This document shows positions 35,651-43,823 of a DNA stretch of 64,000 bases, one piece after another; the stretch's first letter is position 1; each line of letters opens with the position of its first letter. Below the pieces are notes generated by a model, which saw nothing but the letters and a program-made list of their open reading frames with translations, made no database searches and was not told the origin of the DNA. The DNA lies in contig CBDDEH010000004.1 of assembly GCA_965226865.1 (NCBI GenBank), positions 62,001 through 126,000 on the forward strand. Reading direction: 5' to 3'. The stretch comes from CBDDEH01 sp965226865 (GTDB lineage Bacteria > Chloroflexota > Dehalococcoidia > Lucifugimonadales > JAGWBF01). Made by a program: the position numbers and the translations under genes.

Positions 35651-35803
35651 TTATGCCGTCCCTTCAGCAGGTCCAACGCTGAGTTCGGTGGTTACGTCGG
35701 TCCCTTGAGTGACAGGCGCCTGTCGCGGCTTGTACTGAATATAAGTAGCAGCACGAAGCGTGGCGTTGGCAGTAGCCCGAGCAACAACAATCCGCACGTA
35801 CCG
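35651..35803 (-). pseudogene. 3' part of a phage head gene split by IS256 copy B
   Basis: The 50-codon tail (RIVVARATANATLRAATYIQ) continues exactly in frame from the 5' part at 37171-37473 once the IS and one copy of the 9-bp duplication are removed. The uninterrupted gene would have coded for 148 residues. Confidence 0.8.
35795..35803 (+). repeat. Target-site duplication, left copy
   Basis: CACGTACCG directly abuts the left end of IS256 copy B and is repeated at 37171-37179 on the other side. Confidence 0.9.
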
Positions 35804-37170
35804 AGTAGAGTCCCAGGAAGTGGTGTAACAAGAGTAGAGGGTCTGGATGAAGAGAGACCACCACGTCATCCTTAGCGGGCAAAGACGAGCCTGAGAAAGG
35901 AGGACAACGGTGGTCAAGGAAAGGATGGACCTGCTTGAGCTAATGCGCAAGAGGGGAGTCGACGGTGACGTGGACTTTCTACGAGAGGCACTGAGAGTGC
36001 TGGTCGAGGAGATCATGGAGGCTGATGTGTCATCGAGGACCGGTGCTGGGTATGGAGAACGCAACCCTGAGCGGGTGACCCAGCGCAACGGGTACCGGTC
36101 TCGAGCATGGGACACTCGCGTAGGGACCATGGAGTTGCAGATACCCAAGCTGAGGGAGGGGAGCTACTTTCCGAGCCTGCTGGAGCCACGGCGTCGCAGC
36201 GAGCGAGCTCTGCTGGCGGTGATCCAGCAGGCGTATGTGGAGGGTGTATCGACGAGGCGAGTGGATGATCTGGTCAAGGCTCTTGGGTGCGAGGGTATCT
36301 CAAAGAGCCAAGTGTCGCGTATCTGCCAGGAGCTGGACGGGGTGGTGGAGAGCTTCCTGGGTCGGCCGCTGGACGGCGGATCATATCCCTACCTGTGGCT
36401 GGACGCACTAACCCAGAAGGTCAGAGAGGCCGGTAGGATAGTCAACGTCAGCGTGGTGGTGGCGACGGCGGTCAATAGCGAGGGCAAGCGTGAGATCGTT
36501 GGGATGGACGTGGGTACCAGTGAAGACGGCGCCTTCTGGTTAGCCTTCCTGCGCTCACTGGTCGCCAGGGGCCTCGGCGGGGTGGAACTGGTGGTATCGG
36601 ACGCTCATCAGGGACTCAGGGATGCCATCGCAACTGTCTTCGGTGGGGCCAGTTGGCAGCGGTGCCGCACCCACTTCATGACCAACCTGCTCACTCGGGT
36701 CCCCAGGAGCGCTCAGCCCTGGGTGGCCACCATGGTACGCACCATCTACCAGCAGCCGTCCCCTCAGGAGGTGCATGCCCAACTCGAGCGGGTGATCGCT
36801 CAGCTCCAGGACCCGTTCCCACAGGTCGCCTCTCGACTGGACAAGGCTGGACCCGACGTCCTGGCCTTCTCCAGCTTCCCACTCGCCCACTGGAAGAAGA
36901 TCTGGTCCAACAACCCCCTGGAGCGTCTCAACAAGGAGATACGGCGCCGCACCGATGTGGTGGGCATCTTCCCTAACCGCCCAGCTGTCCGTCGCCTGGT
37001 CGGCGCCGTCCTAGCTGAGCAGCACGACGAGTGGGCCGTCGGCCGTCGATACATGACACAGGAGGTAACCACCTCCAACGAAGCTCTACCCAGAGCCGAA
37101 CTCGCAGAGGCAGCGGCCTAGACGATATCAACAGGATGACGTACTCTTACACCACTCTATGGGACGTGAC
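35804..37170 (+). mobile_element. IS256-family element, copy B (simple insertion)
   Basis: The 1367-bp element is flanked by a perfect 9-bp direct repeat and interrupts a phage gene. It is the only copy here with an intact target duplication, so it is the most recent clean transposition event and defines the element ends. Confidence 0.95.
35910..37121 (+). CDS. IS256-family transposase (copy B)
   Basis: The 403-residue transposase is identical in protein sequence to copy A. It starts at GTG after AAAGGAGGACAACG. The DDE motif and C-terminal IWSNNPLERLNKEIRRRTD are present. With intact ends and target duplication, the element appears functional. Confidence 0.95.
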   Translation: MVKERMDLLELMRKRGVDGDVDFLREALRVLVEEIMEADVSSRTGAGYGERNPERVTQRNGYRSRAWDTRVGTMELQIPKLREGSYFPSLLEPRRRSERALLAVIQQAYVEGVSTRRVDDLVKALGCEGISKSQVSRICQELDGVVESFLGRPLDGGSYPYLWLDALTQKVREAGRIVNVSVVVATAVNSEGKREIVGMDVGTSEDGAFWLAFLRSLVARGLGGVELVVSDAHQGLRDAIATVFGGASWQRCRTHFMTNLLTRVPRSAQPWVATMVRTIYQQPSPQEVHAQLERVIAQLQDPFPQVASRLDKAGPDVLAFSSFPLAHWKKIWSNNPLERLNKEIRRRTDVVGIFPNRPAVRRLVGAVLAEQHDEWAVGRRYMTQEVTTSNEALPRAELAEAAA

Positions 37171-37179
37171 CACGTACCG
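37171..37179 (+). repeat. Target-site duplication, right copy
   Basis: Second copy of CACGTACCG, directly after the right end of IS256 copy B. Confidence 0.9.
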
Positions 37180-37473
37180 CTTGGTGGGCCGGTAAAGCTC
37201 CGAGACAAATATCTCGTCATCGTCGTCGTCCGCAATGTCGATTCCCGTGCCCTCCAGGTCGCTGAAGTCGGCAGCGGTAGTCGTGTCGCTCTGCTGCCAT
37301 TTGATGGACGTGACAGCGGTGGCTGCAATGGTTCCCATCTCGACGACCGCCACCACGCCTTCATATCCCTGCATATCGACCATTGCGCCGTTAATGGCGG
37401 TCTGACCTTCCGCTCGGGCGCTGGCAGCGACGGCGATGCTTATTCGGTGTTCCGGTAGAAAATTCTGGGCCAT
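37171..37473 (-). pseudogene. 5' part of a phage head gene split by IS256 copy B
   Basis: Starting with MAQNFLPEHRISIAVAASAR after a perfect AGGAGG site, this is the N-terminal two thirds of a 148-residue protein directly downstream of the capsid gene. Position and size suggest a head decoration or stabilising protein. It contains an acidic patch (DIADDDDDEIF). Disruption by the IS proves that the prophage no longer makes heads from this cluster. Confidence 0.75.
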
Positions 37474-37482
37474 GTCAGCCTC

Positions 37483-38735
37483 CTAAGTTAGTGTCACTCG
37501 GACAAATGCCTCTTCGAGTACGGGCATGCCATCAGTCTCCAAGCGGCCAATGTAGCCCACCTGGTTCGACTCGGCGTAAAGCTCGATGAGCCGCTGTACC
37601 TGCATGCTCAGCGCGTCAGCAATCCAGTAGTAGCTGAAGTCGGCGATCATGCCTACATACCGACCCGTGGTAAGGTATTCGGTGCGAACTCACTCATGAT
37701 GAAGGGCACCCCCAAGATGGTCTCAGGCTGCCCCGCTTGGAAGCTAGGCTGCCAGATGTAGGAGCCGTTTGAGTCCTGGATTGTTCTGATTTGCTTCAGC
37801 GCATCCCGATGGAAAAGCCAGTGAGCGCGAGCCCAGTAGCCCCCCTTGAGCTGATAGCGGGCATTAATGAGGCCGTCGGCAGTGATCGCTGTATTGGTAT
37901 TGCCCGTGCTCACGTCACGGTTGGTGCTGATGCCGTCGCTGGAGGCGGTGAAGAGGCCCAGGGGCTGGTTCGCCCCATGGCCGTTCATAAAGGCGTTCTC
38001 CTGAGCCCGGTCAAAGCGGTACTGCATCCGCTGAAGCCAGATGGCCTCAGCGTCCATGCCAGGCGCGTTGATCAGCTTATTGCTGATCCTGACACGCTTG
38101 GCCATGGGCGAGGGGTTCAACTCACGCCGTCCAAAGGCTCCCACATCGTCCTGGGCTCCGGTCTGAAGCTCAGACGTCCACGTGGGGTCTTCCTGGTCGG
38201 TGTCCAGGGTGGGCACGCCGAGGCTGACGCCCTGCCCTACCTGGATGGTGGTAGCGAGACCACGGATTACCACGGCGTCATCGATCCCACGGAGTAGGGT
38301 CTGGACTACCTGCATGGGCACGGTGAGATAGCCACCAGCGGTGTCCTGGTCAGCCTGGAGCGCCTTGTACTCAGGAATGCCGGGGATGGCATCGTTGGCG
38401 AGCGCCATCTGGCCGCCCTTGAGGTAGGCCCGGAAACCCTTGACCGCCAGTTGCTCCTTCTCCCCATCCTTCTGCTCACTATTGGCCTTGGGAAATGGGA
38501 AGTTACGCTGCGGTTCATTGGCCCACTCCGTGTGCTCCTCTAGGCGTTTGGCTTGCTTGACCTCGTCCTGCTTGGCCTTGATCTCGTCCTGGAGTTTATC
38601 GGCCTCGTCTAGCGAGGCATTCATCTTCGTTTTGACGTCTTCTGGAGGCGCTTCCTTACCGTCGTAGGGTGCACGGGCCTCCTCCACCTGCTTCAGCAGG
38701 CCGAGGTACTTGTCCTGTAGTTCCTTAAGTTCCAT
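37483..38735 (-). pseudogene. HK97-type major capsid gene with a late frameshift
   Basis: Residues 1-~75 form the charged coiled-coil delta domain that acts as scaffold. The capsid fold follows (GGYLTVPMQVVQTLLRGID, MNGHGANQPLGLF, ILGVPFIMSE). The main frame stops at 37653 after 360 residues, but a one-base shift near 37672 restores TTGRYVGMIADFSYYWIAD and a further ~62 residues, ending at 37483. The start overlaps the protease stop (TAATG). A missing T in a short run explains the break; it could be a mutation or a sequence error. Confidence 0.85.
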
Positions 38736-39107
38736 TATCCTTCTCCTAGTACAAAGGCTTTGCGGCGGAGCATCTCCATGCGGTAATTGGAATATTCGAG
38801 CCAGGGGTCGGGCTGCGGTTCGGGTTCAGACTTGGCCTCTATGTGACCGCCACACACCGGACACTCCCCGGTCTGCGTGGCAGCGTCCGCCATCTCCTTG
38901 ATGGCCTCTTGTAGGACTTTCGTACCGAGCTCCAGCCTATAAGCACCCGTCCTTGTGCTATCAGAACCATTACAGTTAGCACACTTAATATCCAGAGTCG
39001 CCGTGCCGATGCCAGCGCCTTGCTCGACGGGGGACAGATGAATCACCTTGACTGCCTTGAAAAAGCGGACCTGCCGCCCCTCGAAGTCGCCCCGGTAAGC
39101 TCCACCT
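38735..39107 (-). pseudogene. Prohead protease, C-terminal part
   Basis: Contains GDFEGRQVRFFKAVKVIHLSPV, the typical C-terminal portion of HK97 prohead proteases, then a zinc-ribbon-like CANC/CPVC pair. It is cut at its 5' side by the IS3 element at 39108. The segment of roughly 45 residues with the catalytic middle is missing on both sides of the IS, so a deletion accompanied the insertion. Confidence 0.65.
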
Positions 39108-39195
39108 GAGGTGGTACCCAAAAACTAGACAACTGGCTAAGAGAGAGTCCAGCTCCTAAAATAACCGGCAACTAACCGACGTGAAGGAGCAGGAC

Positions 39196-39480
39196 ATGAA
39201 GCAGACGAGGAATAAGCACAGTCCGGCGTTCAAGGCCAAGGTGGCCCTGGCCGCCCTTGCGGGGGAAGAGACCATCGCCCAGCTGGCCAGCCGATTTGAG
39301 GTCCATCCCAGTCAGATTCACGCCTGGAAAAGGGCCCTGGTGGAAGGAGCCCCGGAGCTATTTGCCACCAATCAGAAATCCCAGGAGAAAGCCAAGGAAG
39401 CTCAGATTAACCACCTCTACCGGCACATCGGCCAGCTGAAGGTGGAACGCGATTTTTTGTCGGAAAGGTCCGGTCTATGA
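39196..39480 (+). CDS. IS3-family OrfA (DNA-binding)
   Basis: The 94-residue protein starts at MKQTRNKHSPAFKAKVALAA after GGAGCAGGAC. An in-frame GTG 15 bp upstream is less likely. It has a helix-turn-helix (QLASRFEVHPSQIHAWKRAL) and a leucine-zipper-like C-terminus, as expected of OrfA. It overlaps orfB by 4 bp (ATGA), so OrfB or an OrfAB fusion is made by coupling or a -1 shift. Confidence 0.88.
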   Translation: MKQTRNKHSPAFKAKVALAALAGEETIAQLASRFEVHPSQIHAWKRALVEGAPELFATNQKSQEKAKEAQINHLYRHIGQLKVERDFLSERSGL

Positions 39481-40412
39481 GTCGCAGCATACGGCGAGCC
39501 ATGATAGACCGAGACCACCAGCAGCTGTCTTTGGTGCGTCAATGTATCCTGCTGGACGTCAGCCGGGCCTCGGTGTACTACCGGTCGGTACCGACCAGGG
39601 CAGAAGACCTGGAGTTGATGGCCCTGATGGACCGTCAGTATTTGAAGACCCCCTTCTACGGCTCCAGGAAGATGAAGGCCTGGCTGCTGCAACAGGGCTA
39701 TCTGGTGAGCCGAAAAAGGGTTCGAAGGCTGATGCGGTTGATGGGTCTGGAAGCCATCTACCGGCGTCCCAACACCAGCAAACCAGCGCCGGGACACCGG
39801 ATCTTTCCCTATCTGCTGAAGGGAGTGGAGGTTAATCGGGTCGACCAGGTCTGGGCCGCGGACATCACCTACATCCCCATGGCGAAGGGCTTCCTGTACC
39901 TGGTGGCCATCATGGACTGGCACAGCCGGCACGTGCTGGCCTGGAAGCTCTCCAACACCATGGACACCAGCTTCTGCGTGGCGGCGTTGGAGGAAGCCCT
40001 GGGTAAGGGACGACCGGAGATATTCAACACCGACCAGGGGAGTCAGTTCACCAGTGAGGCCTTTACCCAGACGTTGCAGGAGCAGAGGGTCCAGGTCAGC
40101 ATGGATGGTAAGGGTAGGTACCTGGACAACATCTTCGTGGAGCGGCTGTGGCGGAGCATCAAGTACGAGGAGGTGTATCTGAAAGCTTACCAGACCGTCG
40201 CCGAGGCCCAAACTGGGATCAATGCCTACCTGGAGTTCTACAACCGGCAGAGGCCTCACCAGGCTTTGGGCTACCGGACCCCAGCAGAGGTGTACCAACA
40301 TGGCCAGGAAGAAAGGGGAGCAGCAGCTGAAGAAGCAGGGCTGCCATCGGGCTTGGTGAAACCTAGCGCAGGGGTGGGAGACTCTCTTAATTTAGCCCTC
40401 GTGCTGTCTTAA
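39477..40412 (+). CDS. IS3-family OrfB transposase
   Basis: The 311-residue integrase-fold transposase has the DDE residues in VDQVWAADITYIPMAKG, FNTDQGSQFTSEAF and FVERLWRSIKYEEVYL. The family tail RPHQALGYRTPAEVY is also present. The frame is complete, so the element appears functional. Confidence 0.93.
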   Translation: MSRSIRRAMIDRDHQQLSLVRQCILLDVSRASVYYRSVPTRAEDLELMALMDRQYLKTPFYGSRKMKAWLLQQGYLVSRKRVRRLMRLMGLEAIYRRPNTSKPAPGHRIFPYLLKGVEVNRVDQVWAADITYIPMAKGFLYLVAIMDWHSRHVLAWKLSNTMDTSFCVAALEEALGKGRPEIFNTDQGSQFTSEAFTQTLQEQRVQVSMDGKGRYLDNIFVERLWRSIKYEEVYLKAYQTVAEAQTGINAYLEFYNRQRPHQALGYRTPAEVYQHGQEERGAAAEEAGLPSGLVKPSAGVGDSLNLALVLS

Positions 40413-40429
40413 TAATGGGGTCCACCTTA

Positions 40430-40651
40430 GTCGCCTTCCTCGCGGATGTCAGCGCGGCCAATAGATGGAGAGCGGTTATCGTGAGCCCAGTCAGCGAGGA
40501 GAACGGTCTGCTTGCCGAAGGCTCCGGGGAGGGTGACGTCGCCGTCGTGGTCACGAACGTTGAGGGTAGCGAAGCGAGCGGTGGCAAGGCCAGCCTCGCC
40601 CTCGCCCTTCATCTCAAGGGTGAATCGCTTGTATTGCAGGTCGTCAGGCAA
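40430..40651 (-). pseudogene. Prohead protease, N-terminal part
   Basis: Reads LQYKRFTLEMKGEGEAG, then FATLNVRDHDGDVTLPGAF and HDNRSPSIGRADIREEGD, the N-terminal half of HK97-type prohead proteases. It ends at the IS3 boundary. The start is uncertain (a TTG at 40651 is possible); a terminator-like hairpin directly upstream means the original leader or portal gene has been lost. Confidence 0.6.
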
Positions 40652-40683
40652 ATAAAAACCCCGTGTTTTATATTGCACGGGGT
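40644..40683 (-). terminator. Rho-independent terminator-like hairpin
   Basis: On the minus strand an 8-bp perfect stem (ACCCCGTG/CACGGGGT, 10-nt loop) is followed by TTTTTATTT. It sits immediately upstream of the protease fragment, where a terminator would not normally be, and so probably marks a recombination joint. Confidence 0.6.
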
Positions 40684-40793
40684 CACTGACGCTTACGCGC
40701 GCTGGTCCACAGAGGGCCACGAATACTATACGTAGATATCGTAGAACGTAATAATCAGTTTGTCAATACCCGCCCCAATAGCTATCAAAACAC

Positions 40794-40822
40794 TTGACAA
40801 ACTCTATCAGATATGATAGGAT
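40794..40822 (+). promoter_or_regulatory. hicAB promoter with palindromic operator
   Basis: TTGACA (40794-40799), a 17-bp spacer and TAGGAT (40817-40822) form a promoter 20 bp before hicA. A palindrome, CTATCA-GATA-TGATAG (40804-40819), fills the spacer and overlaps the -10 box, a good place for HicB autorepression. Confidence 0.6.
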
Positions 40823-40841
40823 ATATGCATCGAGATAAGCG

Positions 40842-41021
40842 ATGGAAACCAACACTAGAAAGATAGAGCGGAGACTGAAGAGAGAGAGGTGGTATCTCGT
40901 CCGACACGGTAGCAACCACGACATCTACCAGCATCCTGATGGCCGACAGATAGCCATTCCTCGCCACACGACAATCGGAGCTCGCCTAGCTCGAAAGATT
41001 GCCAAACATGCTGGATGGTAG
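40842..41021 (+). CDS. hicA: HicA-type mRNA interferase toxin
   Basis: The 59-residue protein METNTRKIERRLKRERWY... has the double-stranded-RNA-binding-like HicA fold. The catalytic histidine lies in VRHGSNHDIYQHPDG, and the family ending IPRHTTIGARLARKIAKHAG is present. HicA toxins cleave mRNA when not held by HicB. It is the first gene of a two-gene operon in an AT-richer patch between phage remnants. Confidence 0.88.
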   Translation: METNTRKIERRLKRERWYLVRHGSNHDIYQHPDGRQIAIPRHTTIGARLARKIAKHAGW

Positions 41022-41034
41022 AAAGGAGATAGAT

Positions 41035-41292
41035 ATGCGTTACCCCGCAGTCATAGATGGAGAGCGCGGTGCCTATGGCATCGCCATTCCCGATTTACCT
41101 GGAGCGTTTGCCGCTGGTACCACAGTGGATGAAGCATTGGCTAACGCAGAAGAGATGCTCGCCGATTTTATTGATGTAATGGTATCCAAGGGGAAACCTG
41201 TTCCCTCGCCGAGCGCTTTAGAAGAAGTGGCGCTGGAACCTGGGGAGATGGTGGCCTACGTGACGCTCAGAACTCCAGTGGAGGTAAAATGA
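41035..41292 (+). CDS. hicB: HicB-type antitoxin
   Basis: The 85-residue protein starts at MRYPAVIDGERGAYGIAIPD, 13 bp after hicA, with an AAAGGAG site. A longer frame from 40999 overlaps hicA and is not preferred. It has the partial RNase H fold of HicB (PDLPGAFAAGTTVDEALANAEEML). No separate DNA-binding domain is evident at the C-terminus, so repression may need another partner such as the next gene. Confidence 0.88.
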   Translation: MRYPAVIDGERGAYGIAIPDLPGAFAAGTTVDEALANAEEMLADFIDVMVSKGKPVPSPSALEEVALEPGEMVAYVTLRTPVEVK

Positions 41293-41293
41293 T

Positions 41294-41491
41294 ATGCTCA
41301 CAGTGAAAGAAGCCTCCACCGAGATGGGCCTATCTCCGGTACGAGTCCGACAGCTCTGCCAGGATGGGCGCATCAAGGGTGCAGTTAAGCTCGGCGGGTG
41401 GGCCTGGATGATCCCGACGCCTATTGTGCGCTACCAGCCACCGAGGGGTCGGCCTCCGATAGGCGAACCGCATCCGAGCGACTCGCATTAG
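41294..41491 (+). CDS. Excisionase/MerR-type helix-turn-helix protein
   Basis: The 65-residue protein begins MLTVKEASTEMGLSPVRVRQ, a winged helix-turn-helix of the excisionase family. CQDGRIKGAVKLGGWAWMIP is the usual wing. It starts 1 bp after the hicB stop and may be the DNA-binding partner of the HicAB operon or a phage/ICE excisionase. Confidence 0.75.
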   Translation: MLTVKEASTEMGLSPVRVRQLCQDGRIKGAVKLGGWAWMIPTPIVRYQPPRGRPPIGEPHPSDSH

Positions 41492-41606
41492 CCGCCTTGC
41501 ACCGGGAGCAACTCAGCTCCCAGGGGCGGGTTAGGAGTTCAGCGAGAACCCGCCCACAACGCCAGCAGCGGGGGCGCTGATCCGTCATCGTGTCACTGGC
41601 CCCCAT
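41421..41606 (-). CDS. Com-like zinc-finger protein (phage Mu Com type)
   Basis: The ~61-residue protein contains CWRCGRVLAELLTRPWELSC-x2-C, the two CxxC pairs of Com-type translation regulators of Mu-like phages. Its start overlaps the stop of the upstream small gene (TGATG). It overlaps the excisionase gene in antisense by 71 bp. Small size and low family signal limit confidence. Confidence 0.45.
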   Translation of the reverse strand: MGASDTMTDQRPRCWRCGRVLAELLTRPWELSCSRCKAANASRSDAVRLSEADPSVAGSAQ

Positions 41607-41830
41607 CAACCTATCGGGTTTTCCTCATCCTCATTAGCGGGAAGTATGTCAACCAGCCGCAGTAGTCTATCATCGCCAGTAGCATGATATAGCCGCCAAG
41701 CTGCCTCTCGTTCGGCAGCAATGACCCGCTGAGCCCCTGTTAGCTTCAGTTGTCCACCTCGACGGACTGGCCTACCCCTGCTGTCACGAGGCTCCCCAAA
41801 AGGATTATCCTGGAATCGATCATCTGCCAT
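41606..41830 (-). CDS. Small hypothetical phage-region protein
   Basis: A 74-residue charged protein (MADDRFQDNPFGEPRDSRGR...). It is translationally coupled to the Com-like gene. The pair read in the same direction as the phage head genes and face the hicAB operon. No family is recognised; a role in phage gene control is a guess from position. Confidence 0.45.
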   Translation of the reverse strand: MADDRFQDNPFGEPRDSRGRPVRRGGQLKLTGAQRVIAAEREAAWRLYHATGDDRLLRLVDILPANEDEENPIG

Positions 41831-41967
41831 GACTTACTCTCCCTCGTCTATTTTATCACACTACCTAGCGAAGCGTCGCAACTACGTACTGCTTTACGTT
41901 AGCCCCCGCAACACGCTTATTTTTGAAGACTTCTAGCACTCGTAGCTGCTGGCCAGGCGGTAGAATC

Positions 41968-43334
41968 AGTAGAGTCCCAGGAAGTGGTGTAACAAGAGTA
42001 GAGGGTCTGGACGAAGAGAGACCACCACGTCATCCTTAGCGGGCAAAGACGAGCCTGAGAAAGGAGGACAACGGTGGTCAAGGAAAGGATGGACCTGCTT
42101 GAGCTAATGCGCAAGAGGGGAGTCGACGGTGACGTGGACTTTCTACGAGAGGCACTGAGAGTGCTGGTCGAGGAGATCATGGAGGCTGATGTGTCATCGA
42201 GGACCGGTGCTGGGTATGGAGAACGCAACCCTGAGCGGGTGACCCAGCGCAACGGGTACCGGTCTCGAGCATGGGACACTCGCGTAGGGACCATGGAGTT
42301 GCAGATACCCAAGCTGAGGGAGGGGAGCTACTTTCCGAGCCTGCTGGAGCCACGGCGTCGCAGCGAGCGAGCTCTGCTGGCGGTGATCCAGCAGGCGTAT
42401 GTGGAGGGTGTATCGACGAGGCGGGTGGATGATCTGGTCAAGGCTCTTGGGTGCGAGGGTATCTCAAAGAGCCAAGTGTCGCGTATCTGCCAGGAGCTGG
42501 ACGGGGTGGTGGAGAGCTTCCTGGGTCGGCCGCTGGACGACGGATCATATCCCTACCTGTGGCTGGACGCACTAACCCAGAAGGTCAGAGAGGCCGGTAG
42601 GATAGTCAACGTCAGCGTGGTGGTGGCGACGGCGGTCAATAGCGAGGGCAAGCGTGAGATCGTTGGGATGGACGTGGGTACCAGTGAAGACGGCGCCTTC
42701 TGGCTAGCCTTCCTGCGCTCACTGGTCGCCAGGGGCCTCGGCGGGGTGGAACTGGTGGTATCGGACGCTCATCAGGGACTCAGGGATGCCATCGCAACTG
42801 TCTTCGGTGGGGCCAGTTGGCAGCGGTGCCGCACCCACTTCATGACCAACCTGCTCACTCGGGTCCCCAGGAGCGCTCAGCCCTGGGTGGCCACCATGGT
42901 ACGCACCATCTACCAGCAGCCGTCCCCTCAGGAGGTGCATGCCCAACTCGAGCGGGTGATCGCTCAGCTCCAGGACCCGTTCCCACAGGTCGCCTCTCGA
43001 CTGGACGAGGCTGGACCCGACGTCCTGGCCTTCTCCAGCTTCCCACTCGCCCACTGGAAGAAGATCTGGTCCAACAACCCCCTGGAGCGTCTCAACAAGG
43101 AGATACGGCGCCGCACCGATGTGGTGGGCATCTTCCCTAACCGCCCAGCTGTCCGTCGCCTGGTCGGCGCCGTCCTAGCTGAGCAGCACGACGAGTGGGC
43201 CGTCGGCCGTCGATACATGACACAGGAGGTAACCACCTCCAACGAAGCTCTACCCAGAGCCGAACTCGCAGAGGCAGCGGCCTAGACGATATCAACAGGA
43301 TGACGTACTCTTACACCACTCTATGGGACGTGAC
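41968..43334 (+). mobile_element. IS256-family element, copy C
   Basis: The 1367-bp element has the same ends as copy B. Flanking 9-mers differ (GGTAGAATC versus CGTGGCGGA), and the right flank is an IS3 scrap, so this copy also marks a rearrangement joint rather than a clean insertion. Confidence 0.9.
42074..43285 (+). CDS. IS256-family transposase (copy C)
   Basis: The 403-residue transposase differs from copies A and B at only two positions that I can see (LDGGSYP to LDDGSYP; LDKAGPD to LDEAGPD). The DDE residues and start site are unchanged. It is probably functional. Confidence 0.95.
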   Translation: MVKERMDLLELMRKRGVDGDVDFLREALRVLVEEIMEADVSSRTGAGYGERNPERVTQRNGYRSRAWDTRVGTMELQIPKLREGSYFPSLLEPRRRSERALLAVIQQAYVEGVSTRRVDDLVKALGCEGISKSQVSRICQELDGVVESFLGRPLDDGSYPYLWLDALTQKVREAGRIVNVSVVVATAVNSEGKREIVGMDVGTSEDGAFWLAFLRSLVARGLGGVELVVSDAHQGLRDAIATVFGGASWQRCRTHFMTNLLTRVPRSAQPWVATMVRTIYQQPSPQEVHAQLERVIAQLQDPFPQVASRLDEAGPDVLAFSSFPLAHWKKIWSNNPLERLNKEIRRRTDVVGIFPNRPAVRRLVGAVLAEQHDEWAVGRRYMTQEVTTSNEALPRAELAEAAA

Positions 43335-43336
43335 CG

Positions 43337-43624
43337 TGGCGGACGGTGAAGTATGAAGAGGTTTACCTGAAAGCCTATGCCAACTCTAGTGAGGCCGGCA
43401 GGGAACTGGGAGCCTATTTCCGGTTTTACAATGACTAGAGGCCCCATCAGGCCCTGGGATACCGGACTCCGGCCGAGATGTTCCACGGGGAGCAGGCAGT
43501 CCGGGTGGAGGAGTCTAATGAAAGGAGGTGTTCACTGGGACCAGTGTCAGTACTACCGGCAGGAGCGCTAGGACTCTCACTTAATTCTGCATCTATCCTG
43601 TCCAACTAACTGGGTCCACCTCAT
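43337..43624 (+). pseudogene. IS3-family transposase 3' scrap
   Basis: Reads WRTVKYEEVYLKAYANSSEA, an in-frame TAG, then RPHQALGYRTPAEMFHG: the last ~90 codons of an OrfB related to the 39.1-kb element, but diverged and with a nonsense codon. The terminal sequence CTGGGTCCACCTCA matches that element's right end. It is joined directly to IS256 copy C. Confidence 0.75.
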
Positions 43625-43823
43625 ATAGATCCACTTTGCTTCTCGACGTTTGTCGACCACAGTCGCTCGGGTGCTTTTCCAGGAATTGGTAACCCAGCTC
43701 ATGAAGGCACCTTGGTTAGGGCCACCACCTAGCACACGACGGGCACCGTAATTTCAGTTTTACAGAAAGGCATAATGGGTCTATTCTTTAAATTCGTGGA
43801 TTAAGGACTGAAAAGAAAGGAAA

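Larger units (their letters stand above)
39108..40429 (+). mobile_element. IS3-family insertion sequence
   Basis: Terminal repeats TGAGGTGGTACCC (left) and its imperfect partner TAAGGTGGACCCC (right, inverted) bound two overlapping frames. The element splits a phage protease gene. No 3-4 bp duplication is evident, consistent with an adjacent deletion. Confidence 0.85.
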
